NCBI RefSeq assembly: GCF_022870885.1
Contig: NZ_CP091509.1
Coordinates: 1,922,001-1,986,000 of the forward strand
Source of the DNA: Neisseria dumasiana
Lineage (GTDB): Bacteria > Pseudomonadota > Gammaproteobacteria > Burkholderiales > Neisseriaceae
Direction: 5' to 3'
DNA length: 64,000 nt
A program made the position numbers and the translations under genes. The notes under the pieces were generated by a model. It did no database searches. It saw nothing but the letters and a program-made list of their open reading frames with translations, and was not told where the DNA came from. Within the stretch, counting starts at the first letter, position 1. Every line of letters starts with the position of its first letter. Positions 8,837 through 17,189 of the stretch are shown in pieces.

Positions 8837-8941
8837 TATAGTCAATTAACTCAATTTTAATGCAAGGCAGCAAGCCGCAGACGGTACACTCTTTAAACTA
8901 AGGCACAGCAACGCCGCAGTAAGTTAAGTTGATTGACCATA
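8837..8941. repeat. Correia-type repeat element upstream of hemL
   Basis: 105 bp with inverted ends: TATAGTCAATTAACTCAA on the left and, read from the other strand, TATGGTCAATCAACTTAA on the right. The interior has CAAGCCGCAGACGGTAC and AAGGC-CAGCAACGCCG, which match the internal blocks of the Neisseria Correia repeat enclosed element, though shortened and with TCAAT in place of the usual GGAT. It ends 35 bases before hemL and may affect its transcription. Confidence 0.65.
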
Positions 8942-8976
8942 TCTGTGCCAATATCTATTCGACAAAAGGATACCCC

Positions 8977-10260
8977 ATGAACCGCAACGAAGCATTGTTC
9001 AACCGTGCCAAAGCCATCATTCCCGGCGGCGTCAACTCGCCCGTGCGCGCATTCGGCAGCGTCGGCGGCGTGCCGCGCTTTATCAAAAAAGCCCAAGGCG
9101 CATATGTTTGGGACGAAAACGATACCCGTTATATCGACTATGTAGGCTCGTGGGGGCCCGCGATTGTCGGCCACGCCCATCCCGAAGTGATCGAAGCTGT
9201 GCGCGAAGCAGCCTTGGGGGGGTTGTCGTTCGGTGCGCCTACCGAAGGCGAAATCGTGATTGCCGAAGAAATCGCCAAACTTGTGCCCAGCGTGGAACAG
9301 GTGCGCCTCGTCAGCTCCGGCACCGAAGCCACCATGAGCGCCATCCGCTTGGCACGCGGCTTTACCCAACGCGACAAAATCATCAAATTTGAAGGCTGCT
9401 ACCACGGCCATTCCGACAGCCTGTTGGTTAAAGCGGGCAGCGGCCTGCTCACGTTCGGCAATCCCAGCTCCGCCGGCGTACCCGCAGATTTCACCCAACA
9501 CACGCTGGTTTTGGAATACAACAACGTTGCCCAACTCGAAGAAACCTTCGCCCAAATCGGCAACGAAATCGCCTGCGTGATTCTCGAACCGTTTGCCGGC
9601 AACATGAACTTGGTGAGGCCGTCTGAAAACTTCATCAACGCGCTGCGTTCGCTTACCGAACAACACGGCGCGGTGTTGATTTACGACGAAGTGATGACCG
9701 GCTTCCGCGTGGCGTTGGGCGGCGCGCAATCGCTGCACGGCATCAAACCCGACTTAACCACCATGGGCAAAGTGATCGGCGGCGGCATGCCGTTGGCGGC
9801 GTTCGGCGGCCGCAAAGACATCATGGCCTGCATCTCCCCGCTCGGCGGCGTGTATCAGGCAGGCACGCTGTCGGGTAACCCCGTGGCCGTGGCCGCCGGT
9901 TTGAAAACGCTGGAAATCATCCAACGCGAAGGCTTCTACGAAAACCTCGCTAAGCTCACCGATCAACTGGTTAACGGTTTTCAGACGGCCTCGAAAGAAG
10001 CGGGTATTACTTTCAGCGCCGATTACGTCGGCGGCATGTTCGGCCTCTATTTTGCCGACAGCACGCCGCAAAGCTATGCCGACATGACCCGCTCCAACAT
10101 CGAAGATTTCAAACGCTTCTTCCACGGCATGCTCGAGCGCGGCGTGGCGTTCGGCCCCTCGGCTTACGAAGCCTGCTTCATGTCGGCGGCACATACGCCT
10201 GAATTGATAGACGAAACCGTTGCCACCGCCAAAGAAGTGTTTGCCGAGATGGCGAAATAA
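8977..10260 (+). CDS. hemL: Glutamate-1-semialdehyde 2,1-aminomutase
   Basis: 427 residues from the ATG at 8977, which has AAAGGA seven bases upstream; a longer in-frame start lies inside the Correia-type repeat and is unlikely. The PLP enzyme converts glutamate-1-semialdehyde to 5-aminolevulinate for haem synthesis. Seen are [12 protein letters not shown], the [15 protein letters not shown] phosphate-binding block, YDEVMTGFR and the PLP lysine in [18 protein letters not shown] (about residue 265). Two uptake sequences are embedded in its coding sequence (about 9617 and 9978). Confidence 0.97.
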   Translation: MNRNEALFNRAKAIIPGGVNSPVRAFGSVGGVPRFIKKAQGAYVWDENDTRYIDYVGSWGPAIVGHAHPEVIEAVREAALGGLSFGAPTEGEIVIAEEIAKLVPSVEQVRLVSSGTEATMSAIRLARGFTQRDKIIKFEGCYHGHSDSLLVKAGSGLLTFGNPSSAGVPADFTQHTLVLEYNNVAQLEETFAQIGNEIACVILEPFAGNMNLVRPSENFINALRSLTEQHGAVLIYDEVMTGFRVALGGAQSLHGIKPDLTTMGKVIGGGMPLAAFGGRKDIMACISPLGGVYQAGTLSGNPVAVAAGLKTLEIIQREGFYENLAKLTDQLVNGFQTASKEAGITFSADYVGGMFGLYFADSTPQSYADMTRSNIEDFKRFFHGMLERGVAFGPSAYEACFMSAAHTPELIDETVATAKEVFAEMAK

Positions 10261-10276
10261 AATGATTGGCTTTAAA

Positions 10277-10417
10277 TATAGTCAATCCACATTAACTTTT
10301 ACGACGGCGTTGCTGCGCCTTAGCTCAAAGAGAACGATGATGTAAGCCGCTGAAGCGAGCCAACTGTACTGTCTGCAGCTTGCTGCCTTTTATTAAAAAT
10401 TAAGTGGATTAACTATA
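10277..10417. repeat. Correia-type repeat element downstream of hemL
   Basis: 141 bp with inverted TATAGTCAATCCACATTAA / TTAAGTGGATTAACTATA ends. The interior carries the known Correia blocks GCGTTGCTGCGCCTTAGCTC, AAAGAGAACGAT, GTACTGTCTGCAGC and TTGCTGCC. It is better preserved than the copy before hemL and is oriented opposite to it, so the two bracket the gene. Confidence 0.8.
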
Positions 10418-10423
10418 AGAATA

Positions 10424-10456
10424 AAAAGGCCGTCTGAAATTTTCAGACGGCCTCGT
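10424..10456 (+). terminator. Paired uptake-sequence terminator after hemL
   Basis: AGGCCGTCTGAAA and TTTCAGACGGCCT form a near-perfect stem right after the Correia-type element. Confidence 0.8.
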
Positions 10457-10459
10457 ATA

Positions 10460-10487
10460 AAAAAGCACTCTTCATCAGAGTGCTTTT
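10460..10487. terminator. Terminator of tssBC operon
   Basis: AAAAAGCACTCT and AGAGTGCTTTTT form a 12-bp stem with A and T tracts on both sides, 15 bases past the tssC stop. It can stop transcripts from both strands. Confidence 0.88.
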
Positions 10488-10501
10488 TGCATAACCAAAA
10501 C

Positions 10502-12040
10502 TTATTTCTTTTCTTTCGGCATTTGTGATACCAAAGACAAGTTCACATCCAAGCCCTCAATTTGGAAGTGCGGGCGGGCATACAAGCGCACTTTGAAGAA
10601 GCCCGGATTATCTTCGATATCTTCAACAATCACTTTGGCCTCTCTCAAGGGATGGGTAGCTTGCAATTCATCGCTCGGATCGGTCATTTCCGTTACCAAA
10701 CCGCTAATCCAAGTGTTCAACTCCAATTCGAGCATGCGGCGGTCTTTAGTAGTGCCGATGTTTTCACGTTGAATCAGCTTCAGGTAGTGAGCCAAACGCG
10801 ACAATAAGAATACATACGGCAAGCGTGAGTTGATGCGGCTGTTGGCCGTTGCCTCTTTGGTTTCAAACAAAGCCGGTTTTTGTGCCGAGTTAGCAGAGAA
10901 GAAGCAGGCGTAATCACGGTTTTTATAGAACGAGAGTGGCACGAAGCCCAAGTTGGCAAACTCAAATTCACGCGTTTCGGGAATCAATACCTCAGTAGGA
11001 ATTTTCACCTGATTGCCTGTGCCCAAGTCGTACATGTGAATCGGCAAATCCTCAATCAAACCGCCTGCCTGCGGACCGCGAATCTGTACACACCAGCCGT
11101 TGTTAATAAAGCTGCGAACCATATTGGCAGCAAAGGCGAAAGAAGCATTCGCCCACAGATAACGCTCGTGATCATTGCCTTTAACCTGCTCTTCATAATT
11201 AAAGCTGCGCACCGGCACTGTGTCGCTGCCATAAGGCAAACGGGCGAGGAAGCGCGGCAAAGTCAAACCGATGTAGCGCGAATCTTCACTTTCACGGAAG
11301 CTCTTCCATTTAATGTATTCGGCACGGTCAACATAGCTGGCAATATCCTGAATCGCAGCCACTTCTTCCATATGTTCTTTACCGAAAAACTCCGCGCCAA
11401 CCGAACCGATAAACGGCATGTGCGCCGAAGCTGAAACACGGGAAATATTGCGGAGCAACGCGATATCCTGCGGATTTCTGCCGAATTCGTAATTGGAAAT
11501 AATGGCACCGATCGGTTCTCCGCCCGGCGTGTCGTATTCCATCGTATAAGTATGGCGGTAAAGGCCGCTTTGTGAAATTTCTGGCGTATCTTCAAAGTCT
11601 TGCACCAAATCTTCTTTAGAAATATCCAGAATTTCGATTTTTACGTTGCGACGGAAATCGGTGCGGTCAACCAAAAATTTCAAACCGCGCCAACCCGATT
11701 CCACTTTCTGAAATTCTTCGTTATGCAGAATTTCATCTAATTGCCGGCTGATTTTTTCATCTATTCTAGCGATATGATAATCCAATAAACTACGGTCAAG
11801 ACGTTCCACTTTTTGGGAAGAATCCTGCACCATTTTCAAAAATACGTTAACCGCCGCCGCAATCCTTTCATCGGCAGAAGATTCCGACATTTTCTCATTG
11901 CTTTGGAACTTCTCGATATCGATAACAGAATCAACGGTATTTAAATTGATTTTTTGGCAAAGTGTTTCGTAAATATTACCGCTTTGAATATTTTCAGTTT
12001 TTTCAACAACCGTTGTTTTAGCCTGCTGGACTTTTTGCAT
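10502..12040 (-). CDS. tssC: Type VI secretion sheath large subunit TssC (VipB)
   Basis: 512 residues from the ATG at 12040 (MQKVQQAK); the longer frame to 12139 would overlap tssB. TssC and TssB polymerise into the contractile sheath around the Hcp tube in the cytoplasm. Family signatures: DEILHNEEFQKVESGWRGLKFLV, EFGRNPQDIALLRNISRVSASAHMPFIGS, and the C-terminal region FFKVRLYARPHFQIEGLDVNLSLVSQMP. Transcribed after tssB with a 37-base gap, divergent from the tssK operon. Confidence 0.96.
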   Translation of the reverse strand: MQKVQQAKTTVVEKTENIQSGNIYETLCQKINLNTVDSVIDIEKFQSNEKMSESSADERIAAAVNVFLKMVQDSSQKVERLDRSLLDYHIARIDEKISRQLDEILHNEEFQKVESGWRGLKFLVDRTDFRRNVKIEILDISKEDLVQDFEDTPEISQSGLYRHTYTMEYDTPGGEPIGAIISNYEFGRNPQDIALLRNISRVSASAHMPFIGSVGAEFFGKEHMEEVAAIQDIASYVDRAEYIKWKSFRESEDSRYIGLTLPRFLARLPYGSDTVPVRSFNYEEQVKGNDHERYLWANASFAFAANMVRSFINNGWCVQIRGPQAGGLIEDLPIHMYDLGTGNQVKIPTEVLIPETREFEFANLGFVPLSFYKNRDYACFFSANSAQKPALFETKEATANSRINSRLPYVFLLSRLAHYLKLIQRENIGTTKDRRMLELELNTWISGLVTEMTDPSDELQATHPLREAKVIVEDIEDNPGFFKVRLYARPHFQIEGLDVNLSLVSQMPKEKK

Positions 12041-12077
12041 TTTATTTTCCTTGTTCAATATTCTCACGTTGCTGAAA

Positions 12078-12578
12078 TTACTTATCAACCGGCGCGATTT
12101 TTTCCAACTCGTTACGCAGTTCTTTAGATAGCGATTCATCTTTCAAAATCGTTTCCAGCTCACGGCGGAAACCGGCGTCATCAAGCAAATTGGATTTCAA
12201 ATCACGCAACAGGTTACGCATTGCCAGCAAAGCACGCAGTTCGGGAACGCTTCTGGCAATCTGTTCGGGATGGAAATCGTCCATCGAAGTGAAGTTCAGA
12301 TCCACGTTCAAATCGCTGCCGTCGCCGGCCAAAGTGTTTTTAACGGCGATATTCACTTTCGGGTTGTAATCGGCAAGAACCGAATCAAAGTTGTTTTTGT
12401 TTACGTTAACTTTTTCACGCTCTGCAAGCGGGCGGTGATCCTGTCCGTTACTGTAATCGCCCGCTACCAATAATTTAAGAGGCAGTTCCACCTTCTTCTG
12501 CGCTCCGCCCGTATGCAAATCCAATTTGATATTAATCCGCGCAGGCGGTACTTCGTTTTGAAAACTCTTGCTACTCAT
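12078..12578 (-). CDS. tssB: Type VI secretion sheath small subunit TssB (VipA)
   Basis: 166 residues. The N-terminal segment NEVPPARINIKLDLHTGG and the following LPLKLLVAGDYS are the family hallmarks, and MDDFHPEQIARSVPELRALLAMRNLLRDLK is the helical C-terminal part that packs against TssC. Stop codon and tssC start are close, consistent with a two-gene operon, and AGGATAACG lies upstream of the ATG. Confidence 0.96.
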   Translation of the reverse strand: MSSKSFQNEVPPARINIKLDLHTGGAQKKVELPLKLLVAGDYSNGQDHRPLAEREKVNVNKNNFDSVLADYNPKVNIAVKNTLAGDGSDLNVDLNFTSMDDFHPEQIARSVPELRALLAMRNLLRDLKSNLLDDAGFRRELETILKDESLSKELRNELEKIAPVDK

Positions 12579-12687
12579 GATCGTCGTTATCCTAAAGATT
12601 GTTGTTTAAATCATACAAAGATAAAACCTTGTACACGTTTTAAAAAACCATACCGCGGCAATGAATCAATATCCTATTCGCTCAGTT

Positions 12688-12716
12688 TTGAAAATATACC
12701 GCTAATTATTTATTTT
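12688..12716 (+). promoter_or_regulatory. Candidate promoter of tssK operon
   Basis: TTGAAA (12688-12693), 17-base spacer, TATTTT (12711-12716) in the AT-rich gap between the divergent tssB and tssK genes. Transcription would start near 12723. Confidence 0.5.
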
Positions 12717-12788
12717 GAGTATATGAGCTAAGATATGCTATTGTCCAGAAATGATGATTATCGGTTATTTTTTAGGAATAAAGCGGTC

Positions 12789-14138
12789 GTGAAAATTTAC
12801 AAACCATTATGGGAAGAAGGCATATTATTGTCACCCCAGCATTTTCAACAACAAAATCAATATAATGATTTTGTAGCGGCTACTATGCTGAAAACAACAA
12901 GGGCGTTTAATTGGGGAGTTGTGCAGCAACATCTTGATCACAAAGCACTTGAAGTCGGAAAAATCAAAATCGATTTCATACAGCTGTGCCTGCCCGACGG
13001 TATTGTTTTAGATACCCGTTTAAGTAACGATATTATTGAAGCCCGTCCTTTAGATATCATTCCGGAGTCGGCCAAAAATGTTTTGGTTTATCTGGCTGTT
13101 CCCATTTGGCAAAGCCACACCTCGAATTTGTCGGGCAAACAAGACACTGCAGGCGCACCACGCCGTTTCAAAAAATATTTTGAAACGGTTTCTGATTTAT
13201 TTTCAGACGAAGAAGTGGAAATTGCCGTCGAGCAATACAATCTCCAAATCAGATTCGATTTTGAAGACAACGACAACTATATTTTATGCCCGGTTGCCAG
13301 ATTGTCTAAAAACGAACACGGAAAATTCACTTTCGACAGCCGCTATGTTCCTCCTTCTGTGCTGCTTGAAAGCTCGCCTTATCTTGTTGAGCTTTTACAA
13401 AGGCTTAAGTCTTTATTATTTTCACGCATACACAGTTTGTCGGCACGTCGGAAAGCCCGTAGCGAAGATCTTGTAGATTTCTCCGTTTCCGATTCGACTT
13501 TGTTTTGGTTTTTGCACAGCCTCAACAGCGTGTATCCCGAAATATCGCATCTTGAACTGCATCCGAACCACCATCCCGAAGAGTTGTACAAGCTGATGAG
13601 CAGACTTTTAGGGATGTTGTACACCTTCCGCATCTCCGAATCCGTTGAAAACATAGACAACTACGACCACTTAAATTTATATAAAACCTTCAATAATTTA
13701 GAAATAAAAATTCGAGACTTGCTGGACGAAGTGATTCCATCCCCCGTTATTGAAATCAGTTTGGATCACTTCAAACCGACGCAATGGAGAGCACAGATAT
13801 TCGATAGCCGCATTGATGGTTCGGCAGAATTTTTCCTGTCTGCACACTCTGAAACCTTATCGTTTCTCGACCTTCAGAAACAATTGCCTTTAGTCAGCAA
13901 AGTCGGCGCACCTGATGATGTGGAAAGAGTTATCAACACCGCTGTGTTGGGTGTGCCTTTGCAATTGTTGAATCAAGCTCCGGCAGGCTTGCCGGTACGC
14001 ATGGACAATGTTTATTTCCGATTGGATAAAAACCACCCTGCTTTCAAACGCATGTTGGAATCTCAAGCATTCAGCATCTATGTTCCGGCATCTGTTACCA
14101 ATTTGCGTTTAAGTTTATATGCCGTTGTAAACCTTTGA
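12789..14138 (+). CDS. tssK: Type VI secretion baseplate protein TssK
   Basis: 449 residues if started at GTG 12789; an ATG at 12735 would add 18 residues. The GTG is preferred because TssK proteins begin with KIYKPLWEEGILLSPQHFQQQ exactly as read from this codon, with AGGA about 13 bases upstream. TssK is the trimeric adaptor linking the baseplate to the membrane complex TssJLM. The C-terminus LRLSLYAVVNL is also typical. It starts a plus-strand operon with tssL and the OmpA-like gene. Confidence 0.93.
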   Translation: MKIYKPLWEEGILLSPQHFQQQNQYNDFVAATMLKTTRAFNWGVVQQHLDHKALEVGKIKIDFIQLCLPDGIVLDTRLSNDIIEARPLDIIPESAKNVLVYLAVPIWQSHTSNLSGKQDTAGAPRRFKKYFETVSDLFSDEEVEIAVEQYNLQIRFDFEDNDNYILCPVARLSKNEHGKFTFDSRYVPPSVLLESSPYLVELLQRLKSLLFSRIHSLSARRKARSEDLVDFSVSDSTLFWFLHSLNSVYPEISHLELHPNHHPEELYKLMSRLLGMLYTFRISESVENIDNYDHLNLYKTFNNLEIKIRDLLDEVIPSPVIEISLDHFKPTQWRAQIFDSRIDGSAEFFLSAHSETLSFLDLQKQLPLVSKVGAPDDVERVINTAVLGVPLQLLNQAPAGLPVRMDNVYFRLDKNHPAFKRMLESQAFSIYVPASVTNLRLSLYAVVNL

Positions 14139-14155
14139 GTGAAAGAAACCCATAA

Positions 14156-14815
14156 ATGAATAATCAATTTTTAATCAGAAGCAGCCTGCGGGATACCGCG
14201 ATTGCCGTTGCCACTCTCTCTTCCGGCGCCACGCCCGAAACCGCAGCTACTTGGCACGAATATGGAAAAACATTGGTTACGCAATTCAAAAACCATCTGC
14301 ACGAGCATGGTTTTTCATCAGAAGAAATCGATGCCCTATCGTATGCCCAATGCGCCCTTCTGGATGAGATGGCATTAAAACACCTTCAAGGGCAAGACCG
14401 GGACGTTTGGGAAATGGAACCTTTGCAAGTCCACTTTTTCCAGTCTTATCACGCAGGGGATGTTTTGTGCGACAGAATCGAAAAATTATGCTCAGAAAAA
14501 ACGCCCGACAGCAAAATTGCCGAAGGATATTTAAGTATTTTGAATTTAGGCTTCAGAGGCCGATATGTTTTAGATGAGCAGGAAGCGCAAAAGTGGCGCA
14601 ACGAGTTAAGCCGTTTTGTGCCCAAGCCCGCTTATTCCGCCGATACTTCAGACGGCCACTTTTTCTATTCAGACTACAAAGGCACATTGCTGAAAAAAGG
14701 TTTCTCTTTCAATCCGGGTTGGGTATTTGCCTGTTTATTGGCTATTACCGTTGTAACGTATTTTATATACGATTTTTATTTGAGTAATTTAGCGCAACAA
14801 ATCACAACCAAATAA
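14156..14815 (+). CDS. tssL: Type VI secretion membrane-complex protein TssL (DotU/IcmH)
   Basis: 219 residues. The cytoplasmic hook domain fills residues 1-185 with ALSYAQCALLDEMAL, PLQVHFFQSYHAGDVLCDRIEKL and GYLSILNLGFRGRY, the DotU signature. A single C-terminal membrane helix (PGWVFACLLAITVVTYFIYDFYL, here given as positions about 188-210) anchors it. It is the short form without a peptidoglycan-binding domain, which is instead in the next gene. The gap to tssK is 17 bases. Confidence 0.93.
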   Translation: MNNQFLIRSSLRDTAIAVATLSSGATPETAATWHEYGKTLVTQFKNHLHEHGFSSEEIDALSYAQCALLDEMALKHLQGQDRDVWEMEPLQVHFFQSYHAGDVLCDRIEKLCSEKTPDSKIAEGYLSILNLGFRGRYVLDEQEAQKWRNELSRFVPKPAYSADTSDGHFFYSDYKGTLLKKGFSFNPGWVFACLLAITVVTYFIYDFYLSNLAQQITTK

Positions 14816-14828
14816 GCATAACTGAAAT

Positions 14829-16487
14829 ATGGATTCAAACCGCTATACTTTTTTATCCTTGCTGCTGGCCTCCGGGCTGGCAGCTTTCTGCATCATCATT
14901 TTTTATATCGACACCCATTGGTTGATAAAAAGCGTTGCCCTTTTACTAATCGTAATCGGCTGTGTATCGCTATGGTTTTTCAAAAGAAAAGAATTTCTTT
15001 CAAAAAACACGGGCTATCAAGGTGAATGGTTTGACATCCGCAACCAGATTAAGAACCTTGAGCAGACAGTTAAGTTTATTTTCATTTTGGATACCGACTT
15101 AACGGATAACAAAGTTAATGTTTCAGACGGCATCGCCTATATTCCAGTAAACAATCCGGAATATCTAAACAAAATAGCACTCGGATTAATGGATGAATAC
15201 AAAAGCAAACCTCTTTTTTTGGGGTTGGCTCTGGTATGTCGTCCTGCAAAACATAGCGACATAACCCCTCTACTGAAAAACTGGCTGAGAAATATTCTTT
15301 TTCTGCAAAAAAACATTGATGCTTGCGTTCCTGTAAATCTGATTATCGATATGCCTGCAGATTTTTTAGGGGTGAATGAATTTTCAGAACCTGTGTGGTT
15401 TGCACAAAAATTAAACACGGGTATCCAAGAATCAAATCTGCCCAAGCAGTTTGAAAGCTTTCAACAACATTTGGCATCAGAATTTATCCATAATCACAAC
15501 ATTCTGAACAACCAACATTATATTCACCTGATCGAAGCACTTGATTGCTTAAAACAATATTTCAACCATCAGCATGATATAGGTTGGTCTTATATCGATG
15601 TACGCAGTATCGGCCTTGTTAACCGTTCAGACGCCACTCCTCATTCCCAATGGCATAAATTTATCTCAAACCGTACAGGCAAACTGAATATTCAATACTC
15701 AAATATCCGGAAGGTTTATCCATCCTATGCGCTGCATTTACCCGAAAAAATTATCGGTCGGGATTCTTTCCATCAAACCAACTGGCTGCAAAAACTGTTA
15801 TTCAAAATATCTTCAATCATAGTTGCCGCCATTTGGGTAGCCGTTATGTGTTCAGGCTATAACAATGCCGCTTTTCTCAAAGGAATACAGGCACACGTTG
15901 ACGACTTTAAAAACAAAGAGAATCTTTCTGAATCCGAACGCCTGAAAGTAACCGATACCCTATATGCCGACCTGAATATGCTTAAACGTTACCAAAACGA
16001 AGGAATTCCTACCCATTACGGTCTCGGCCTTTACCACGGTAACGACTTAATCATCAGCCTGGAAAAAATGCTTACCCCTTCCAAGCCTGCCGCGCCGCAG
16101 CCCACGCCTAAGAAGGAACCGGTGGTATTGACGATTGACAGCCTTGCCCTCTTCGAATCAGGGCAATACGAATTAAAAGCCAATGCCAACAAATCGTTAA
16201 TCAAAGTGATCCGGGCAATTGAGGAGCAGCCTGATACACAAGTCATTATCGAAGGCCATACCGATAATGTCGGCAACCCGGCAGCCAACCAGAAATTATC
16301 CGAGCAACGTGCCGTTGCCGTGCGCGATTGGCTGGTTATTTCTTCCAATATCCCTGCCAGCCGCTTTGCAACCAAAGGTTACGGAGATACGAAACCTATA
16401 GCCGATAATGAAACCGAACACGGCAAAGCACAAAACAGACGGGTTGAAATCACCTTGATTCCCAACGAAATGATTAATCACAAATGA
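14829..16487 (+). CDS. TssM-like/OmpA hybrid membrane protein of T6SS
   Basis: 552 residues. Two membrane helices at about 7-50, a cytoplasmic region (50-325), a third helix near 326-346, and a periplasmic part ending in an OmpA peptidoglycan-binding domain (about 433-548) with TQVIIEGHTDNVG, LSEQRAVAVRDWL and GYGDTKPIADN-type motifs. The three-helix topology and the post-helix stretch YNNAAFLKGIQAHV...LGLYHGNDL resemble the corresponding parts of TssM, but the large periplasmic TssM domain is missing and replaced by OmpA. It directly follows tssL (13-base gap) and may anchor the complex to the wall. The TssM relationship is inferred from topology and short motifs. Confidence 0.75.
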   Translation: MDSNRYTFLSLLLASGLAAFCIIIFYIDTHWLIKSVALLLIVIGCVSLWFFKRKEFLSKNTGYQGEWFDIRNQIKNLEQTVKFIFILDTDLTDNKVNVSDGIAYIPVNNPEYLNKIALGLMDEYKSKPLFLGLALVCRPAKHSDITPLLKNWLRNILFLQKNIDACVPVNLIIDMPADFLGVNEFSEPVWFAQKLNTGIQESNLPKQFESFQQHLASEFIHNHNILNNQHYIHLIEALDCLKQYFNHQHDIGWSYIDVRSIGLVNRSDATPHSQWHKFISNRTGKLNIQYSNIRKVYPSYALHLPEKIIGRDSFHQTNWLQKLLFKISSIIVAAIWVAVMCSGYNNAAFLKGIQAHVDDFKNKENLSESERLKVTDTLYADLNMLKRYQNEGIPTHYGLGLYHGNDLIISLEKMLTPSKPAAPQPTPKKEPVVLTIDSLALFESGQYELKANANKSLIKVIRAIEEQPDTQVIIEGHTDNVGNPAANQKLSEQRAVAVRDWLVISSNIPASRFATKGYGDTKPIADNETEHGKAQNRRVEITLIPNEMINHK

Positions 16488-16555
16488 CATCTGTCTTAAA
16501 AATATGACTTTCGTCTAAAAAATAAATTTAATATAGATAATTTCATTAGAATAAA

Positions 16556-16590
16556 GAAAGTTTACCAATATGCTTATTGGGCAAACTTTC
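16556..16590 (+). other. Long hairpin in hcp leader
   Basis: GAAAGTTTACC-AATA and TATTGGGCAAACTTTC form an imperfect stem of about 15 bp, with no clear T run. It ends 50 bases before the hcp start. It may end the upstream operon or stabilise the abundant hcp mRNA. Confidence 0.5.
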
Positions 16591-16639
16591 TCCCTTTCAG
16601 GGAGTATCTTAACCTTCCTCATTACACAAGGAGTAATAT

Positions 16640-17128
16640 ATGGCAATTCCTGCTTATATGTGGCTGAAAGACGACGGTGGCTCTGCCATTAAGGGTTCTG
16701 TAGATGTAAACGGCCGTGAAGACAGCGTTGAAATCGTTGAATTCCAACACAACGTACGTATTCCTACTGATGCAAACACCGGCAAATTAACCGGCACCCG
16801 CGTACACGAGCCGATCGTTTTGTATAAAGAATACGATGCTTCTTCTCCCTACTTGTTTAAAGCGGTTACTACCGGCCAAACTTTAAAAGAAGTAGAGATC
16901 AAATGGTATCAAATCGACGAATCCGGCCAAGAGAAAGAGTATTTCAATACCAAGCTGGATAACGTTAAAGTGGTAGGTGTTGCACCCGTAATGTACAACA
17001 TCAAAGATCCGCAACGCGAGCGCTACAACCACTTGGAGCGTGTAGAATTGCGTTACGAAAAAATCACTTGGACTTACAAAGACGGCAACATCATCCACTC
17101 TGACAGCTGGAACGAAAGCCGCGCTTAA
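16640..17128 (+). CDS. hcp: Type VI secretion tube protein Hcp (TssD)
   Basis: 162 residues. Hexameric Hcp rings stack into the inner tube that the sheath expels, and Hcp can carry effectors. The start MAIPAYMWLKDDGGSAIKGS and VEIVEFQHNVRIPTD, EPIVLYKEYDASSPYLFKAV and the C-terminal VELRYEKITWTYKDGNI fit the family. A strong AAGGAG lies 7 bases before the ATG, in keeping with high expression. It is separated from the flanking genes by a hairpin before and a terminator after, so it is probably its own transcript. Confidence 0.96.
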   Translation: MAIPAYMWLKDDGGSAIKGSVDVNGREDSVEIVEFQHNVRIPTDANTGKLTGTRVHEPIVLYKEYDASSPYLFKAVTTGQTLKEVEIKWYQIDESGQEKEYFNTKLDNVKVVGVAPVMYNIKDPQRERYNHLERVELRYEKITWTYKDGNIIHSDSWNESRA

Positions 17129-17134
17129 GCCGCT

Positions 17135-17163
17135 AAAGTGCTGCCCACCGGCAGCACTTTTTA
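17135..17163 (+). terminator. Terminator after hcp
   Basis: AAAGTGCTGCC and GGCAGCACTTT form an 11-bp stem with TTTTTA following, seven bases after the hcp stop. Confidence 0.9.
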
Positions 17164-17189
17164 TTAAACACATTAACTAGAGAATTATT

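Noticed and set aside
8893..9738. 281-codon frame opposite hemL
   Set aside because: Antisense shadow of hemL in GC-rich DNA.
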